A DNA stretch of 64,000 bases from Microbacterium flavum (GCF_018717645.1 NZ_JAFLHG010000001.1:340345-404344), one strand, 5' to 3'. Positions 26,350 through 35,945 are shown, numbered from the stretch's first letter. Notes: generated from the sequence alone by a model not told the origin. Translations and numbers: made by a program.

Positions 26350-27320
26350 CGCGCGACGCCCTGCGCGCCGCCCACCTCTACTACGTCCAAGAGCTGACGA
26401 TGGACGAGATCGCCTCGGAGATGCGGATCTCCCGCTCGTCGATCTCCCGGCTGCTCGCGTACGCCCGTGAGATCGGGCTCGTGGAGATCACGGTGCACTC
26501 CCCCCAGGACGGCGTCGACGGGCTCACGGAGCGGATCGCGGACCTCTTCGGCGTGACGGCGGAGATCGTGCCCACCCCCGTCCGCGCGAGTGACGCGGAG
26601 CGGCTCGCCCGGGTCGCGCGGTCGGCGGCGCGACGCGTCGCGACGCTCGCCGATGACAACATGAGCATCGGCATCGCCTGGGGGGCCACCGTCTCGGCGA
26701 TCGCGCGGGAGCTGCCGGCCCGCCGCCTGCACAACGTCCACGTCGTCCAGATGAACGGCGCGGCGAACCCGATGACTTCCGGCCTCCCCTACGCCTCGTC
26801 CATCCTCGAGCGGTTCGGCGGCGCGTTCGGCGCCGACGTCCAGCTCTTCCCCGCTCCGGCGCTCTTCGACGACCCGCACACGAAGGACCTGATGTGGCGC
26901 GAGCGCTCGGTGCGCCGGGTGCTCGACGCCCAGGACGAGGTCGGGATGTTCGTCTTCGGACTCGGGTCGCCGCGCGCCGACGTCCCCTCGCACGTCTACT
27001 CCGGCGGCTACCTCACCGGCGAGGACTCGCGTGCGCTCCTGCGCGACGGCATCGTCGGCGATTGCGCGACCGTGTTCTACCGCGAAGACGGATCGAGTGA
27101 CGGCATCGACCTGAACCGACGATCCAGCGGGCCGAGCTTCCCTGCGATCCGCCGCATCCCGCGCCGCGTGTGCGTCGTGTCGAGCCTGTCCAAGCTCACG
27201 GCGCTGCGGGGCGCCCTCGCGGCATCCCTCGTCACGGATCTCGTCGTGGACGAGGGGGTCGCCCGCGCGCTCGCGGGGGCCCCGCCCGCCCGCCCGCGTC
27301 GGGCAGGCGATCCGCGCTGA
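26319..27320 (+). CDS. SorC-family sugar-binding transcriptional regulator (glycerol operon)
   Basis: 333-residue DeoR/SorC-type regulator. N-terminal helix-turn-helix (TMDEIASEMRISRSSISRLL, about 26-45), then a phosphosugar-binding NagB/RpiA-like domain (GIAWGATVSAIARELP; GLGSPRADVPSHVYSGGYL). ATG at 26319 fits the HTH position. Divergent from glpD-glpF-glpK with four operator boxes between. By analogy to the family the effector should be a phosphorylated sugar; glycerol-3-phosphate or dihydroxyacetone phosphate is the natural guess here. Confidence 0.9.
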   Translation: METDDVTNVRTRDALRAAHLYYVQELTMDEIASEMRISRSSISRLLAYAREIGLVEITVHSPQDGVDGLTERIADLFGVTAEIVPTPVRASDAERLARVARSAARRVATLADDNMSIGIAWGATVSAIARELPARRLHNVHVVQMNGAANPMTSGLPYASSILERFGGAFGADVQLFPAPALFDDPHTKDLMWRERSVRRVLDAQDEVGMFVFGLGSPRADVPSHVYSGGYLTGEDSRALLRDGIVGDCATVFYREDGSSDGIDLNRRSSGPSFPAIRRIPRRVCVVSSLSKLTALRGALAASLVTDLVVDEGVARALAGAPPARPRRAGDPR

Positions 27321-27364
27321 CCGCGCCCGGTCGCACGATCTGCGGGGTCGGCGCGATCCGACGC

Positions 27365-28153
27365 TCAGCTCGGTCCGAGGATGAAGTTCCACGTGCCCGC
27401 GGCCACGGCGGCGGCAACGGCGAGCCCGGAGATGGCGGCGCCGATGAGCAGGAGGCCCCATTCAGGGGCCCCGAAACGCGACGGGCGCGCCCAGGTGCGA
27501 CGGACGGGCGCTCCGAACCCCCGCGCCTCCATCGCGGTCGCGAGCTTGGATCCGCGTCGGATGGAGAGGACCAGGAGCGCGAAGGCCATGCCGACGAAGC
27601 GCCGGACGCGCCCCCGATCGGCGACGCCGCGCGCCCGACGCGCCAGTTCGAGCGCGTGCCAATCGTCGAGGAAGAGCCCCACCATGCGGAGACCGGCGAG
27701 CGCGCCGAGCACGAACCGCGCCGGCAGGTGGACCACCTGGGCGAGCCCGTCGGCGAGGTCGGTGGGGTCGACGGTGACGAACAGGACGACGGAGGGCAGC
27801 GCGATCGCGAGGACGCGCAGGAAGGTCGCGGCGGCGAGGGCGAGCGAGCCTTCGCTGACGCGCACGACGAACCACTCGACGTAGACGTGGCCGGATGCCT
27901 CGCCGTAGAGCGCGATCGTGAGCGCCGTGAGCGGCGCCGCGAGCCACACCGGCCAGGTGCGCACCCAGAACTCGCGCCAGGTGAGCCCCGCGAAGGCGAA
28001 CAGTGCGCACTCGAGCGCGAGGGCGACCGCGGCCGAGACCGGGTCGAGCGTGAGGATGAGCGGGATCGCGATGAGCGCGCTCGCGCCGAGCTTCGCGACC
28101 GGGTTGATGCGCGCGACCCGGCCCGTACGCGCCCGGGTGTCGAGGAGGGTCAC
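27365..28153 (-). CDS. ECF transporter T component (YkoC-like)
   Basis: 262-residue membrane protein of the CbiQ/EcfT family, with about five helices and the coupling motif AMEARGFGAP near 215-225 (the AxxARG pair that docks on the ATPase). GTG start overlaps the ATPase stop (GTGA). Final gene of a TPP-riboswitch operon, so it is the energising scaffold of a thiamine or hydroxymethylpyrimidine importer. Confidence 0.92.
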   Translation of the reverse strand: MTLLDTRARTGRVARINPVAKLGASALIAIPLILTLDPVSAAVALALECALFAFAGLTWREFWVRTWPVWLAAPLTALTIALYGEASGHVYVEWFVVRVSEGSLALAAATFLRVLAIALPSVVLFVTVDPTDLADGLAQVVHLPARFVLGALAGLRMVGLFLDDWHALELARRARGVADRGRVRRFVGMAFALLVLSIRRGSKLATAMEARGFGAPVRRTWARPSRFGAPEWGLLLIGAAISGLAVAAAVAAGTWNFILGPS

Positions 28154-29649
28154 GAGGCGTCCTCCCTCTCGGCCGGCGCCGCCTGCGCACCGAGGACGAA
28201 CCGGCGGGCGTGCAGGGCCGCGACGACGGCGGCGTCGTGGGTGACCGTGAGGATCGCCGTTCCCTCGTCCCGGAGGGCGGCGAGGAGGGCGACGAGCTCG
28301 GACCAGGTGCGCGCATCCTGTCCGAAGGTCGGCTCGTCGAGGACGAGCAGGCGCGGAGACGTGGCGAGGGCGGCGGCGACGGTCAGCCGGCGCTTCTCGC
28401 CGCCGGAGAGCGTGTAGGGGTTCGCGCGGGCGAGGTGCGCGAGGCGCAGCCGCTCCAGCAGCTCGTCGGTGCGGGCGGCGATGACGTCCTCGGAGCGGCC
28501 GAGCGCGCGCGGTCCGACCTCGAGCTCGTCCTGCACCGTGGTCCGCAGGAGCTGGTGCTCGGGCTCTTGGAAGACGGTGCCGATCCGCGTGAGCAGGTCG
28601 CGCGAGCGCCAGCGCAGCGGGACCTCGCCGGCCCCGGCATCCAGCGATTCGGAGGCACGGACCTCGCCCGCGGCGGGCGCCAGGAGCCCTGCGAGCGTGA
28701 GAGCGAGGGTCGACTTCCCGGCGCCGTTCGGGCCCGTGATGGCGAGCGCGGCACCCGCGTGGACGTCGAGGTCCAGCCCGGACGCGACCGCGACGCCGCG
28801 CACGCGCGCGACGGCGAGGTCCCGCGCGCGCAGAAGCACCTCGCCCGGCGGGCGGGCCGGGGCGGGCGGGGTGGCGGGCGGGATGCCCGGGACCCAGACG
28901 CCCGCGGCGGCGAGCCGCGCGCCGCGCTCCCCCAGGACGTGCCCGGGGGTGCCGTCGGCGATCACGCCCTCCGGGCCGAGCACGATCACGCGATCGACGA
29001 GCGGGAGCCACACCTCCACGCGATGCTCGACGACGATGAGGGTCGCGCCGCTCTCCGCCACCGCGCGCCCGACCGCCGCGCGCACCTCGGCGACCCCGTC
29101 GGGGTCGAGATTCGCCGTCGGCTCGTCGAGGAGGACGAGTCCGGGCCGCATCGCGAGGGCCCCGGCGAGCGCGAGACGCTGCTTCTGCCCGCCCGAGAGG
29201 GCCTTGGTCGGGCGATCGAGGGCGACATCCAGGGCCACGGCATCCAACGCCTCGCGCACCCGCGGCCAGATCTCCTCGCGCGGAACGCCGAGGTTCTCGC
29301 AGCCGAACGCGACGTCGTCGCCGACGCGCGAGAGGATCACCTGCGAGTCGGGATCCTGCAGGACGAGACCGGACCGGCCGCGTGCCGCCTCGGGGGGCGC
29401 CCCGTCGATGAGGAGGTCGCCGCGACTCTCCCCCTCCTCCGCACCGCCGAGGACGCCGGCGACGGCATGCAGGAAGGTCGACTTCCCCGCCCCCGATGCG
29501 CCGAGGAGGAGCACCCGCTCGCCGGGCTCGATGATCAGGTCGACGGCGTCGAGCGCCCAGGCCCGACGGGACGCATGTCGCCATCCCCATCCACGCGCCT
29601 CCACACGCGCCGGGGCGACACGGTGGCCGCGTCCCGCGACGTCCGACAT
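28150..29649 (-). CDS. ECF transporter fused double ATPase (YkoD-like)
   Basis: 499-residue protein with two ABC ATPase domains in one chain. First: Walker A GASGAGKST, signature LSGGQKQR, Walker B LVLLDEP (about 45-180). Second: GPNGAGKST, LSGGEKRR, LLVLDEP (about 300-435). Q-loops VLQDPDSQ and VFQEPEHQ are also visible. It powers the ECF transporter encoded with the T component (GTGA overlap) and the YkoE-like S component (4 bp gap). Confidence 0.94.
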   Translation of the reverse strand: MSDVAGRGHRVAPARVEARGWGWRHASRRAWALDAVDLIIEPGERVLLLGASGAGKSTFLHAVAGVLGGAEEGESRGDLLIDGAPPEAARGRSGLVLQDPDSQVILSRVGDDVAFGCENLGVPREEIWPRVREALDAVALDVALDRPTKALSGGQKQRLALAGALAMRPGLVLLDEPTANLDPDGVAEVRAAVGRAVAESGATLIVVEHRVEVWLPLVDRVIVLGPEGVIADGTPGHVLGERGARLAAAGVWVPGIPPATPPAPARPPGEVLLRARDLAVARVRGVAVASGLDLDVHAGAALAITGPNGAGKSTLALTLAGLLAPAAGEVRASESLDAGAGEVPLRWRSRDLLTRIGTVFQEPEHQLLRTTVQDELEVGPRALGRSEDVIAARTDELLERLRLAHLARANPYTLSGGEKRRLTVAAALATSPRLLVLDEPTFGQDARTWSELVALLAALRDEGTAILTVTHDAAVVAALHARRFVLGAQAAPAEREDAS

Positions 29650-29653
29650 CCGC

Positions 29654-30310
29654 TCAGACGAGCTCGCGCCGCTCGCGCCCCGACGCGAAGCGGTCGAGCG
29701 CGCCCGTCGCCGCGATGCCTCGCGCGAGGAACCAGGAGAGCGCGCCCGCGATGACAGCCCCCGAGACGGCGGTGCTGATGAGGTAGATGACGGTGAACGC
29801 GGTGTCGGCGCCGGCGTACCAGAGGATGAGGTTGTTGATGCCACCGGCGATCGCCGCGCCCGCACCCGCGAGCATCGCGACGGGGAGGCTCCACACCCGG
29901 TAGAAGAAGACGAGGAAGATGAGCTCCGCCCCGAGTCCCTGGACGAGGCCCGCCTCGAGGGTGAGGAATCCGCCCCACTGATTGCCGACGAGGGCGGAGA
30001 CGACGGCGGCGAGGGTCTCGGTGTAGAGCGCGGCGCCGGGCTTGCGGATGATCAGCGCGCCGAGGACGCCGGCGAACAGCCACGGCCCGTCGAGGAGACC
30101 CTGCAGTCCGGGAAGGAGAGGCTCGAGGATCGCCTTGGGGCCGAGATATCCGATGTTCCACAGCAGGAAGATCAGACCGGATGCCACGCCGAGCACGCTG
30201 GCGACGACGATGTCGACGATGCGCCAGCGCAGCCGTCGCAGCGGGTGCGACGTGCCGCTCGCAGCGACATCCTTCGATGAGACGGTGGACGGGGACGCCG
30301 AAGCGTTCAT
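29654..30310 (-). CDS. ECF transporter S component, YkoE family (thiamine/HMP)
   Basis: 218-residue substrate-capture protein with about six membrane helices and an N-terminal cytoplasmic tail of about 30 residues. YkoE features include GVASGLIFLLWN and NQWGGFLTLEAGLVQGLGAE. ATG at 30310 directly follows the TPP riboswitch and a GGAGGAG ribosome site. YkoE-YkoD-YkoC systems are known to import thiamine or its pyrimidine precursor. Confidence 0.93.
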   Translation of the reverse strand: MNASASPSTVSSKDVAASGTSHPLRRLRWRIVDIVVASVLGVASGLIFLLWNIGYLGPKAILEPLLPGLQGLLDGPWLFAGVLGALIIRKPGAALYTETLAAVVSALVGNQWGGFLTLEAGLVQGLGAELIFLVFFYRVWSLPVAMLAGAGAAIAGGINNLILWYAGADTAFTVIYLISTAVSGAVIAGALSWFLARGIAATGALDRFASGRERRELV

Positions 30311-30316
30311 GTTCTC

Positions 30317-30405
30317 TCCTCCCTGCGCCGGCATGATCCGGATCAGGTTCGACGGTCGAAGCGTGGATCGCTTCCTCTCAGCCCGGCTCACCGGACTCCC
30401 GTGGT
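30317..30405 (-). ncRNA. TPP riboswitch (THI element)
   Basis: On the minus strand the conserved pieces appear in order: CCGGGCTGAGAGG, a variable helix, GAACCTGATCCGGATCATGCC, then GCGCAGGGA just before GGAGGAG and the ykoE start. The aptamer ends into the ribosome site, which suggests control of translation initiation by thiamine pyrophosphate. Confidence 0.95.
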
Positions 30406-30447
30406 TGTGACGTCGAGTCTAGCCGCGGAGCCGGTAGTTTTGGTCGC

Positions 30448-31863
30448 GTGACCATCGAAGACGCGCCCGCCGACTCGCGGCGCGCGCGGCGCGAAGGTGC
30501 GGAGCTCCCCCTCTCGGATGCCGTCGTCGTGCGCAACGCGAAGGGCCGTCGCGCCCTCGGATGGATGGACGACGACGCCGTCGCCGCGCGTTCGACCGGC
30601 CCGGTCGGCACGGAGGTCGCCCCCGACCTGCTCGCGCGGCGACCGCATCGCTCGCCCCTGCGCGCCGGCGTCGTCGTGCCGATCCTCTCGGCGGTCGGCG
30701 TCGTCGGCGTCTACGCCGCGACGACGCTGCTCTGGCCGCTGTGGGCGGTCGCTCCCCGGATCGAGGCGGTCGCCACTGCGGACCTCACCGGCGCGGCGAC
30801 GGCCGTCGTCTGGCCGGAACAGGGTTCTGCGGCCGTCGGTGTCGCCGGGGTCGACAGCACTCCCGCATCGACAGGCGACCGGCTGCCGATGGCGAGCATC
30901 ACGAAGCTCGTGACGGCTCTGATGGTGCTCGACCAGATGCCGCTCGCCGTCGGCGAGAGTGGCCCGTCGTTCTCGTTCGACGAGAGCGACCGCGACACCT
31001 ATTTCGCGTACCTCGCGGAGGACGAGTCCGCTCTCGACGTCCCGGTCGACGGCACCCTGAGCCAGTTCCAGATGATGCAGGGCATGCTGATCGGCTCGGC
31101 GGGGAACTACACCGACCGCCTCGCAGGCACGATCTGGCCGAGCGACGCGGTCTATGCGGCTGCCGCCCGCGCGTGGCTGGATCGCCACGGCCTCGCGGGG
31201 ATCACGGTCGTCGAGCCGACGGGCATCGATCCCGAGAACTCCGCGGACCCGGCATCCCTCATCACCCTCGCGCGGCTCGCGCTCGCCGACCCCGTCATCG
31301 CGGAGATCGTGCGCACGCGCGTCGTGGACCTTCCCGGTGCCGGCGAGGTGGTGAACACCAATGATCTGCTCGCCGATCCATCTGTCGTCGGACTGAAGAC
31401 GGGGAGCCTGGAGAGCCTGTACAACCTGCTCGCCGCGAAGGAGCAGGTCGTCGGCGACACCACGGTGCGCGTGTACGCCGTCGCCCTCGGCCAGGGTGAC
31501 GACGAGGCGCGCGACGCTGAGACCGCGCGCCTGCTCGACGCGGTGGCGACGGAGGCATCCGTGCCGACCGTGTTGTCGACGGGAGCGATCGTCGGCACCG
31601 TGACGACGGCGTGGGGGGCGAGCGCGAGCATCGTGACCGACAGCGAGCTGTCGCTGCTTCTGTGGAACGGCGCGTCTGCCGCCGTGACCTCCGACCTGTC
31701 GCTGGGCGACGCGCGCAGCGCGGATGCCGAGGTGGGCACCGTCTCCACCAAGGGCCCCCTCGGGTCGTCGTCGTCCGGCGCGCGGCTGACCGCAGATATC
31801 CCCGACCCCGACCCGTGGTGGCGGCTGACTCACCCGCTGCAGCTGTTCGGGCTCGCGGGCTGA
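30448..31863 (+). CDS. Membrane-anchored D-alanyl-D-alanine carboxypeptidase-like protein (S11)
   Basis: 471-residue penicillin-binding-protein-type enzyme. A 70-residue basic cytoplasmic N-terminus and one helix (about 73-100) anchor it; the serine peptidase domain follows with SITK (Ser about 150), SAGN in the SxN position, and KTG in GLKTGS near 317. A C-terminal beta-domain precedes a short Pro-rich end. The alanine-containing SAGN is slightly unusual. Trims peptidoglycan stem peptides outside the membrane. Stands alone, opposite to the thiamine operon. Confidence 0.88.
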   Translation: MTIEDAPADSRRARREGAELPLSDAVVVRNAKGRRALGWMDDDAVAARSTGPVGTEVAPDLLARRPHRSPLRAGVVVPILSAVGVVGVYAATTLLWPLWAVAPRIEAVATADLTGAATAVVWPEQGSAAVGVAGVDSTPASTGDRLPMASITKLVTALMVLDQMPLAVGESGPSFSFDESDRDTYFAYLAEDESALDVPVDGTLSQFQMMQGMLIGSAGNYTDRLAGTIWPSDAVYAAAARAWLDRHGLAGITVVEPTGIDPENSADPASLITLARLALADPVIAEIVRTRVVDLPGAGEVVNTNDLLADPSVVGLKTGSLESLYNLLAAKEQVVGDTTVRVYAVALGQGDDEARDAETARLLDAVATEASVPTVLSTGAIVGTVTTAWGASASIVTDSELSLLLWNGASAAVTSDLSLGDARSADAEVGTVSTKGPLGSSSSGARLTADIPDPDPWWRLTHPLQLFGLAG

Positions 31864-32006
31864 CGCCGGCCCCTCGGGCGAATCCGGACCCTTCAGGACG
31901 TGCGGGCTCGGGGAGCCGTCCCGGATCCTCGGTGACGGCAGGTCTGTCGAAGCGGCGACGTCTGTCGAGACGGCGGTGACGAAGGTGACCGGTGGAGTGG
32001 GCGCAC

Positions 32007-32074
32007 CGAAAGCAGGCGGGATCGACGCTACGCCCGGTCGACTTCGACCGCGCGGTCGATCCCGCCTGCTTTCG
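32007..32074. terminator. 20-bp perfect inverted repeat between convergent genes
   Basis: CGAAAGCAGGCGGGATCGAC (32007-32026) is perfectly complementary to 32055-32074. The 28-nt middle contains a smaller GGTCGA/TCGACC stem. It lies in the 287-bp gap between the carboxypeptidase-like gene and the convergent transporter gene. No other coding sequence is visible in that gap. Confidence 0.7.
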
Positions 32075-32150
32075 CGACAGGAATCGCCGCGGCGTCGCGC
32101 CTGCTCTCGCGACGGGACCACCGCGGCATCCCCGCCGCGCCGGTGCGGCC

Positions 32151-33743
32151 TCAGAACGGCCAGACGAGCGGCACGTAGAGGACGGCGACCGCGAGGTAGA
32201 CGAGCATGAGCGGCAGGCCGAGCTTCCAGTAGTCGCCGAAGCGGTAGCCGCCGGGCTGCAGCACCATGAGGTTCGCCGGCGTCGCCACCGGGGTCAGGAA
32301 CGACGCCGCCCCGGCGACGGTCAACGCCATCATGAACGGCAGCACGCTCAGGCCGAGCTCTTGCGAGATCGCGACGGCGATCGGTGTGACGATGAGGACC
32401 GTCGCGACGTTCGAGATGAACTGTCCGAGCACCATCGTGAGCGCACACAGCACGAGGAGGGCGAGCTGCGGCGACGTCGAGCCGATCACCGCGAGCACGA
32501 CGTCGGCGACCCGCCCCGCTGCGCCCGTGGCGATGAATGCCGACGAGAGCGGCACCATGCCCGCGATGAGGATGACGGTGGTCCACGAGATCGCGCGGTA
32601 CGACTGCGGGATCGTGAGGACGCCGGTGAGGATGAGCGACCCGGCGGCCAGCAGCCCCGCGACCGCGGGCGGCACGAGCCCGGTCGCCAGGAGCAGGACC
32701 ATGAGCCCCAGGATGACGAGGGCGCGCTTCGCCCCGCGACCGAGCGGCACAGCCCGCTGCAGCGACTGCGGGGGCGTCACGGCGATGACGTCCGCCGACT
32801 GGGTGTACCGCGTGAGAGCTGCCCACGGCCCCTGGACGAGCACGGCGTCGCCCGCCTGCAGTGTGAGCGATCCGGTCACGCCCGTCCCCCGGGAGGCGTT
32901 CGGCCCGTCGTCGGCGCCGCGACGGACCGCGAGGATGACGAGGTCCTCGCCGCGGGTCGTCATGCCGGCGGAGACGGTGCGTCCGATGAGGCGGGAGCGC
33001 GGCGCGACGAGCACTTCCGCGACGCCGTCGCGAGCGGTGAAGAGGGCTGCGGTGTCCATGTCGACGGCGTAGCTGTCGCGCAGCGCGCGGGCGTGCTCGC
33101 TCGGGTCGGCCGGATCGCCGAAGTGCTCGGCGCGACGCTCGGGCAGCAGCCGGTTGCCCCCGAGGGCGACGATCGCGACGGTCAGGATGACGAGGGGCGC
33201 CCCGACGAGCGCGAACTCGAAGAAGCCGAACTCCCGCCCGCCGGCGGCGGCCGCCGCTTCCGAGACGACGATGTTGACGGGTGTTCCCGTCAACGTCAGG
33301 AGCGATCCCGCGCTCGCGGCGAACGCGAGAGGGATCAGCATCTTCGATGGGACGATCCTGGCGCGGACGGCCACGACGACGACGACCGGCAGGAGTGCGG
33401 CGACGGCGCCGTTGATGGAGATGAAGGCCGACAGCACCGCCGCCATCGCCCCGATCACGACGGTCAGGCGTCTCCGCCCCTGCCCCGCCCGCGTCACGAC
33501 CTGCTGACCGAGCCAGGCGGTGACGCCCGTGGCATCCAGCGACTCGCTCACGACGAACAGACTCGCGATGAACAGCACCGTCGGGTCGCCGAACCCGGCG
33601 AAGGCCCCCGAGAGGGTGAGGACGCCGGTCGCCCAGAGCGCCAGCGCCACACCGATCGACACGACGGCGAGCGGCACCTTGCCGCTCACGAACGCCACGA
33701 TCGCGACCCCGAGGATCAGGAAGGTCCACGCGGCGGGGTCCAT
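32151..33743 (-). CDS. SLC13-family anion transporter with RCK_C domains
   Basis: 530-residue membrane permease. About 11 helices in two halves, interrupted at about 200-310 by soluble TrkA-C/RCK_C-type domains (YAVDMDTAALFTARDGVAEV; LTLQAGDAVLVQGPW). Family signatures include GDPTVLFIASLFVVSESLD and VTPIAVAISQEL. Members carry dicarboxylates, sulfate or similar anions; substrate not predictable. Single gene. Confidence 0.88.
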   Translation of the reverse strand: MDPAAWTFLILGVAIVAFVSGKVPLAVVSIGVALALWATGVLTLSGAFAGFGDPTVLFIASLFVVSESLDATGVTAWLGQQVVTRAGQGRRRLTVVIGAMAAVLSAFISINGAVAALLPVVVVVAVRARIVPSKMLIPLAFAASAGSLLTLTGTPVNIVVSEAAAAAGGREFGFFEFALVGAPLVILTVAIVALGGNRLLPERRAEHFGDPADPSEHARALRDSYAVDMDTAALFTARDGVAEVLVAPRSRLIGRTVSAGMTTRGEDLVILAVRRGADDGPNASRGTGVTGSLTLQAGDAVLVQGPWAALTRYTQSADVIAVTPPQSLQRAVPLGRGAKRALVILGLMVLLLATGLVPPAVAGLLAAGSLILTGVLTIPQSYRAISWTTVILIAGMVPLSSAFIATGAAGRVADVVLAVIGSTSPQLALLVLCALTMVLGQFISNVATVLIVTPIAVAISQELGLSVLPFMMALTVAGAASFLTPVATPANLMVLQPGGYRFGDYWKLGLPLMLVYLAVAVLYVPLVWPF

Positions 33744-33773
33744 GGCTGAAGCCTAGACCGGGGCCGGACAGGC

Positions 33774-33806
33774 GGAAGGCCCGGCTGGGGGGGAGCCGGG
33801 CCTTCC
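33774..33806 (-). terminator. Hairpin terminator of the CPBP gene
   Basis: GGAAGGCCCGGCT pairs with AGCCGGGCCTTCC across a G-rich 7-nt loop, 20 bp after the CPBP stop codon. Confidence 0.78.
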
Positions 33807-33825
33807 CGATCGGGGAGTCTGGAGA

Positions 33826-34593
33826 TCAGGACACGAGGAGCGGGATCGCGAACAGGGTCCAGTCACCCAGGACATGCGTCCCGGTCGAGACCCAGAGGTT
33901 CTTCGTCACGAGATACGCGAGGCTCAGCACGAGACGTGCGCTGCCGATGATGATGAGGCACTGCACGATGTTCCATCCGTACGTCGGCAGGTGGATGAGG
34001 GCGAAGAGCACCGCCGTGACCACCCACGCGATCACGACCGCGGCCGTGCGCGGAAGGCGCAGCTTGGTGACGGCGAACCAGAGGACGGCCAGGAGCGGCA
34101 GGATCGTGAAGATCTCCTCGCCGAGCAGCTGCGGCACCATCGACACGAACGTCATGATCCGGTCGCCGATGCCCATGCCGTGCAGAACGCCGCCCATGCC
34201 GTTGGCGTGGGTCTGCGTGACGAGGCCGGCGATCACGCCCGCGATCGACGAGACGACGAGGCTGAGCGCCGTGAACCCGAGCATCGTGAGGACCTCGCGG
34301 CCGGTCATCCTGTGGAAGATGGTCCGCCAGTGACCGGGCACGGCGAGCGCGTACACGACGAGCGGGATCCCCACGAACAGCGCCGCGCGCGCCAGCACGC
34401 TGAGCCATCCGGGCCCCGGGACGTCGACGAGCAGGTCTGCGGCAGCCCCGGCGAGCACGCCGAGGACGACGAGCGCCCAGCGGCCACCGCCGACCTGCAC
34501 GGGAACGCCGTTGTAGAAGGGGAAGTCCCGCTCGGGCGTGGCGTGGGGAGCCACGCCCTCCTGGGAGGCGGCGGGGGTGAGTGAGGCGGCCAT
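33826..34593 (-). CDS. CPBP-family intramembrane metalloprotease
   Basis: 255-residue protein with about seven membrane helices. CPBP (Abi/CAAX-processing-like) motifs: LLGEEIF (Glu-Glu about 157-158), FALIHLP (His near 200) and GTHVLGDW near 240. Unknown substrate; members process prenylated or bacteriocin-type peptides or regulate membrane proteins. Divergent from the two-component genes, with a 146-bp shared upstream region in which I see no clear operator. Confidence 0.88.
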   Translation of the reverse strand: MAASLTPAASQEGVAPHATPERDFPFYNGVPVQVGGGRWALVVLGVLAGAAADLLVDVPGPGWLSVLARAALFVGIPLVVYALAVPGHWRTIFHRMTGREVLTMLGFTALSLVVSSIAGVIAGLVTQTHANGMGGVLHGMGIGDRIMTFVSMVPQLLGEEIFTILPLLAVLWFAVTKLRLPRTAAVVIAWVVTAVLFALIHLPTYGWNIVQCLIIIGSARLVLSLAYLVTKNLWVSTGTHVLGDWTLFAIPLLVS

Positions 34594-34739
34594 GACGACT
34601 GCGCCGGTCCTTTCGCGGTTTCTTCGGGAGTTCCGCTCTCCGTCGGTGCCCTGTGCACCGATGACTCAACGATCCCGCGGATGCCTCGCGACGTCGTCCG
34701 CCGCGAGGAGACACTCCCGCGTACTCCCCGCGAAGTACG

Positions 34740-35945
34740 GTGAGGAGCATGAGGGAGCACACCGCGCCGACGACGGCGTCTGCGCGCCCCGGCCTCGTAT
34801 CGACGGTGATGGATGCCGTGATCGTCGCGGCCCTGCTGGTGCTCGCCGCCGCGGTGTGGGCGCTGGACCCACAGGGATCCACCGTGCCGGAGGTCCTCCT
34901 CAGCGCCGTCGCGATCGTCGCCCTCCTGTGGCGCCGCAGGTTTCCGCTCGCGGTGTTCGCGGTCACCGCCGTCGTCGGCATCCTCTCCGCCGCCCTCGGC
35001 CACGGCGGGACGGTCGCGCTGCCCATCGGCTTCGCCGGGGCCGCCGTCGTGCAGAGCGGGCGCCGTGGCCTGGGCGCGGCGCTCACCGGGGCGGCCGCAG
35101 CCGTCCTCGTCGGCGTTCTGCTCGTGCGTGGCGCGCGGTGGGATGACAGCGCTGTCGTCGCGAGCGTGTCGGCGCTCGCCCTCGGCGTGACGATCGGCCT
35201 CGTGCAGGACGCACGACGCCGCACCCTGCAGGAGGCGGTCGGGCGCGCCGAGCGCGCGGAGGCTCTGCGCACGGCGGAGGCGGAGCGCGCGGTGGCGGAG
35301 GAGCGTCTGCGGATCGCACGAGAGCTCCACGACGTCCTCGCCCACCGGATCGCAGTGATCGGAGTGCAGACGGGGCTCGCGCAGTATGTGATCGACGAAG
35401 ACCCGGCCGCTGCCCGCGCCGCGCTCGAGACGGCTCGGGCCGCCAGCGGGAGCGCACTCGACGAGCTCGCGACCCTCCTGCGCCTGCTGCGCCGGGGCGA
35501 CGAGTCCGCCCAGGCGATGCGCTCCCCCGCCCCGTCCCTGGAGCGCCTCGACGGCCTGCTGGCGGACATCCGCCGCACAGGCCTGACCGTTCACGCGCGC
35601 GTCCCGGATGCGGTGCCGGCGTTGGCTCCCGCCGTCGACCTCGCCGCCTACCGTGTCGTCCAGGAGGGTCTGACGAACGCGCACAAGCACGGTGACGGCG
35701 CGGCCCGTCTGGAGGTGCGCGTCGAGGGGTCGCGCCTCGTGATCACGGTGCGCAACGGCGTGCCCGCGCCATCGGCGGTGACCGAGACGCCGGCCGCGTC
35801 CACGGGGCTGGGCCTGGTCGGCATGCGCGAGCGGGTCGAGGCCATGGGAGGCCTGCTGTCGGTGCGGGCTGCTCCGGAGGAGTTCGGCGTGCGTGCCGAG
35901 CTCCCGATCCAGGATCGCCCGACGACGAAAGGAGAGCCCCGATGA
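34740..35945 (+). CDS. Sensor histidine kinase, NarL-type (HisKA_3)
   Basis: About 400-residue membrane kinase. Four to five N-terminal helices (about 20-150) form the sensor, then a coiled segment, the HisKA_3 box ERLRIARELHDVLAHRI with the phospho-His near 200, and an HATPase_c domain (VVQEGLTNAHKHG; GLGLVGMRERVEAMGG). Start is GTG at 34740 or ATG at 34749; neither has an ideal ribosome site. Overlaps the regulator gene by ATGA. Signal unknown; the divergent CPBP gene is a possible target. Confidence 0.9.
   Translation: MRSMREHTAPTTASARPGLVSTVMDAVIVAALLVLAAAVWALDPQGSTVPEVLLSAVAIVALLWRRRFPLAVFAVTAVVGILSAALGHGGTVALPIGFAGAAVVQSGRRGLGAALTGAAAAVLVGVLLVRGARWDDSAVVASVSALALGVTIGLVQDARRRTLQEAVGRAERAEALRTAEAERAVAEERLRIARELHDVLAHRIAVIGVQTGLAQYVIDEDPAAARAALETARAASGSALDELATLLRLLRRGDESAQAMRSPAPSLERLDGLLADIRRTGLTVHARVPDAVPALAPAVDLAAYRVVQEGLTNAHKHGDGAARLEVRVEGSRLVITVRNGVPAPSAVTETPAASTGLGLVGMRERVEAMGGLLSVRAAPEEFGVRAELPIQDRPTTKGEPR

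Noticed and set aside
32151..33743. Arsenite or sodium/proton specificity for the SLC13-type transporter
   Set aside because: The central RCK_C domains and sequence blocks fit the broad anion family; no arsenic genes are nearby.
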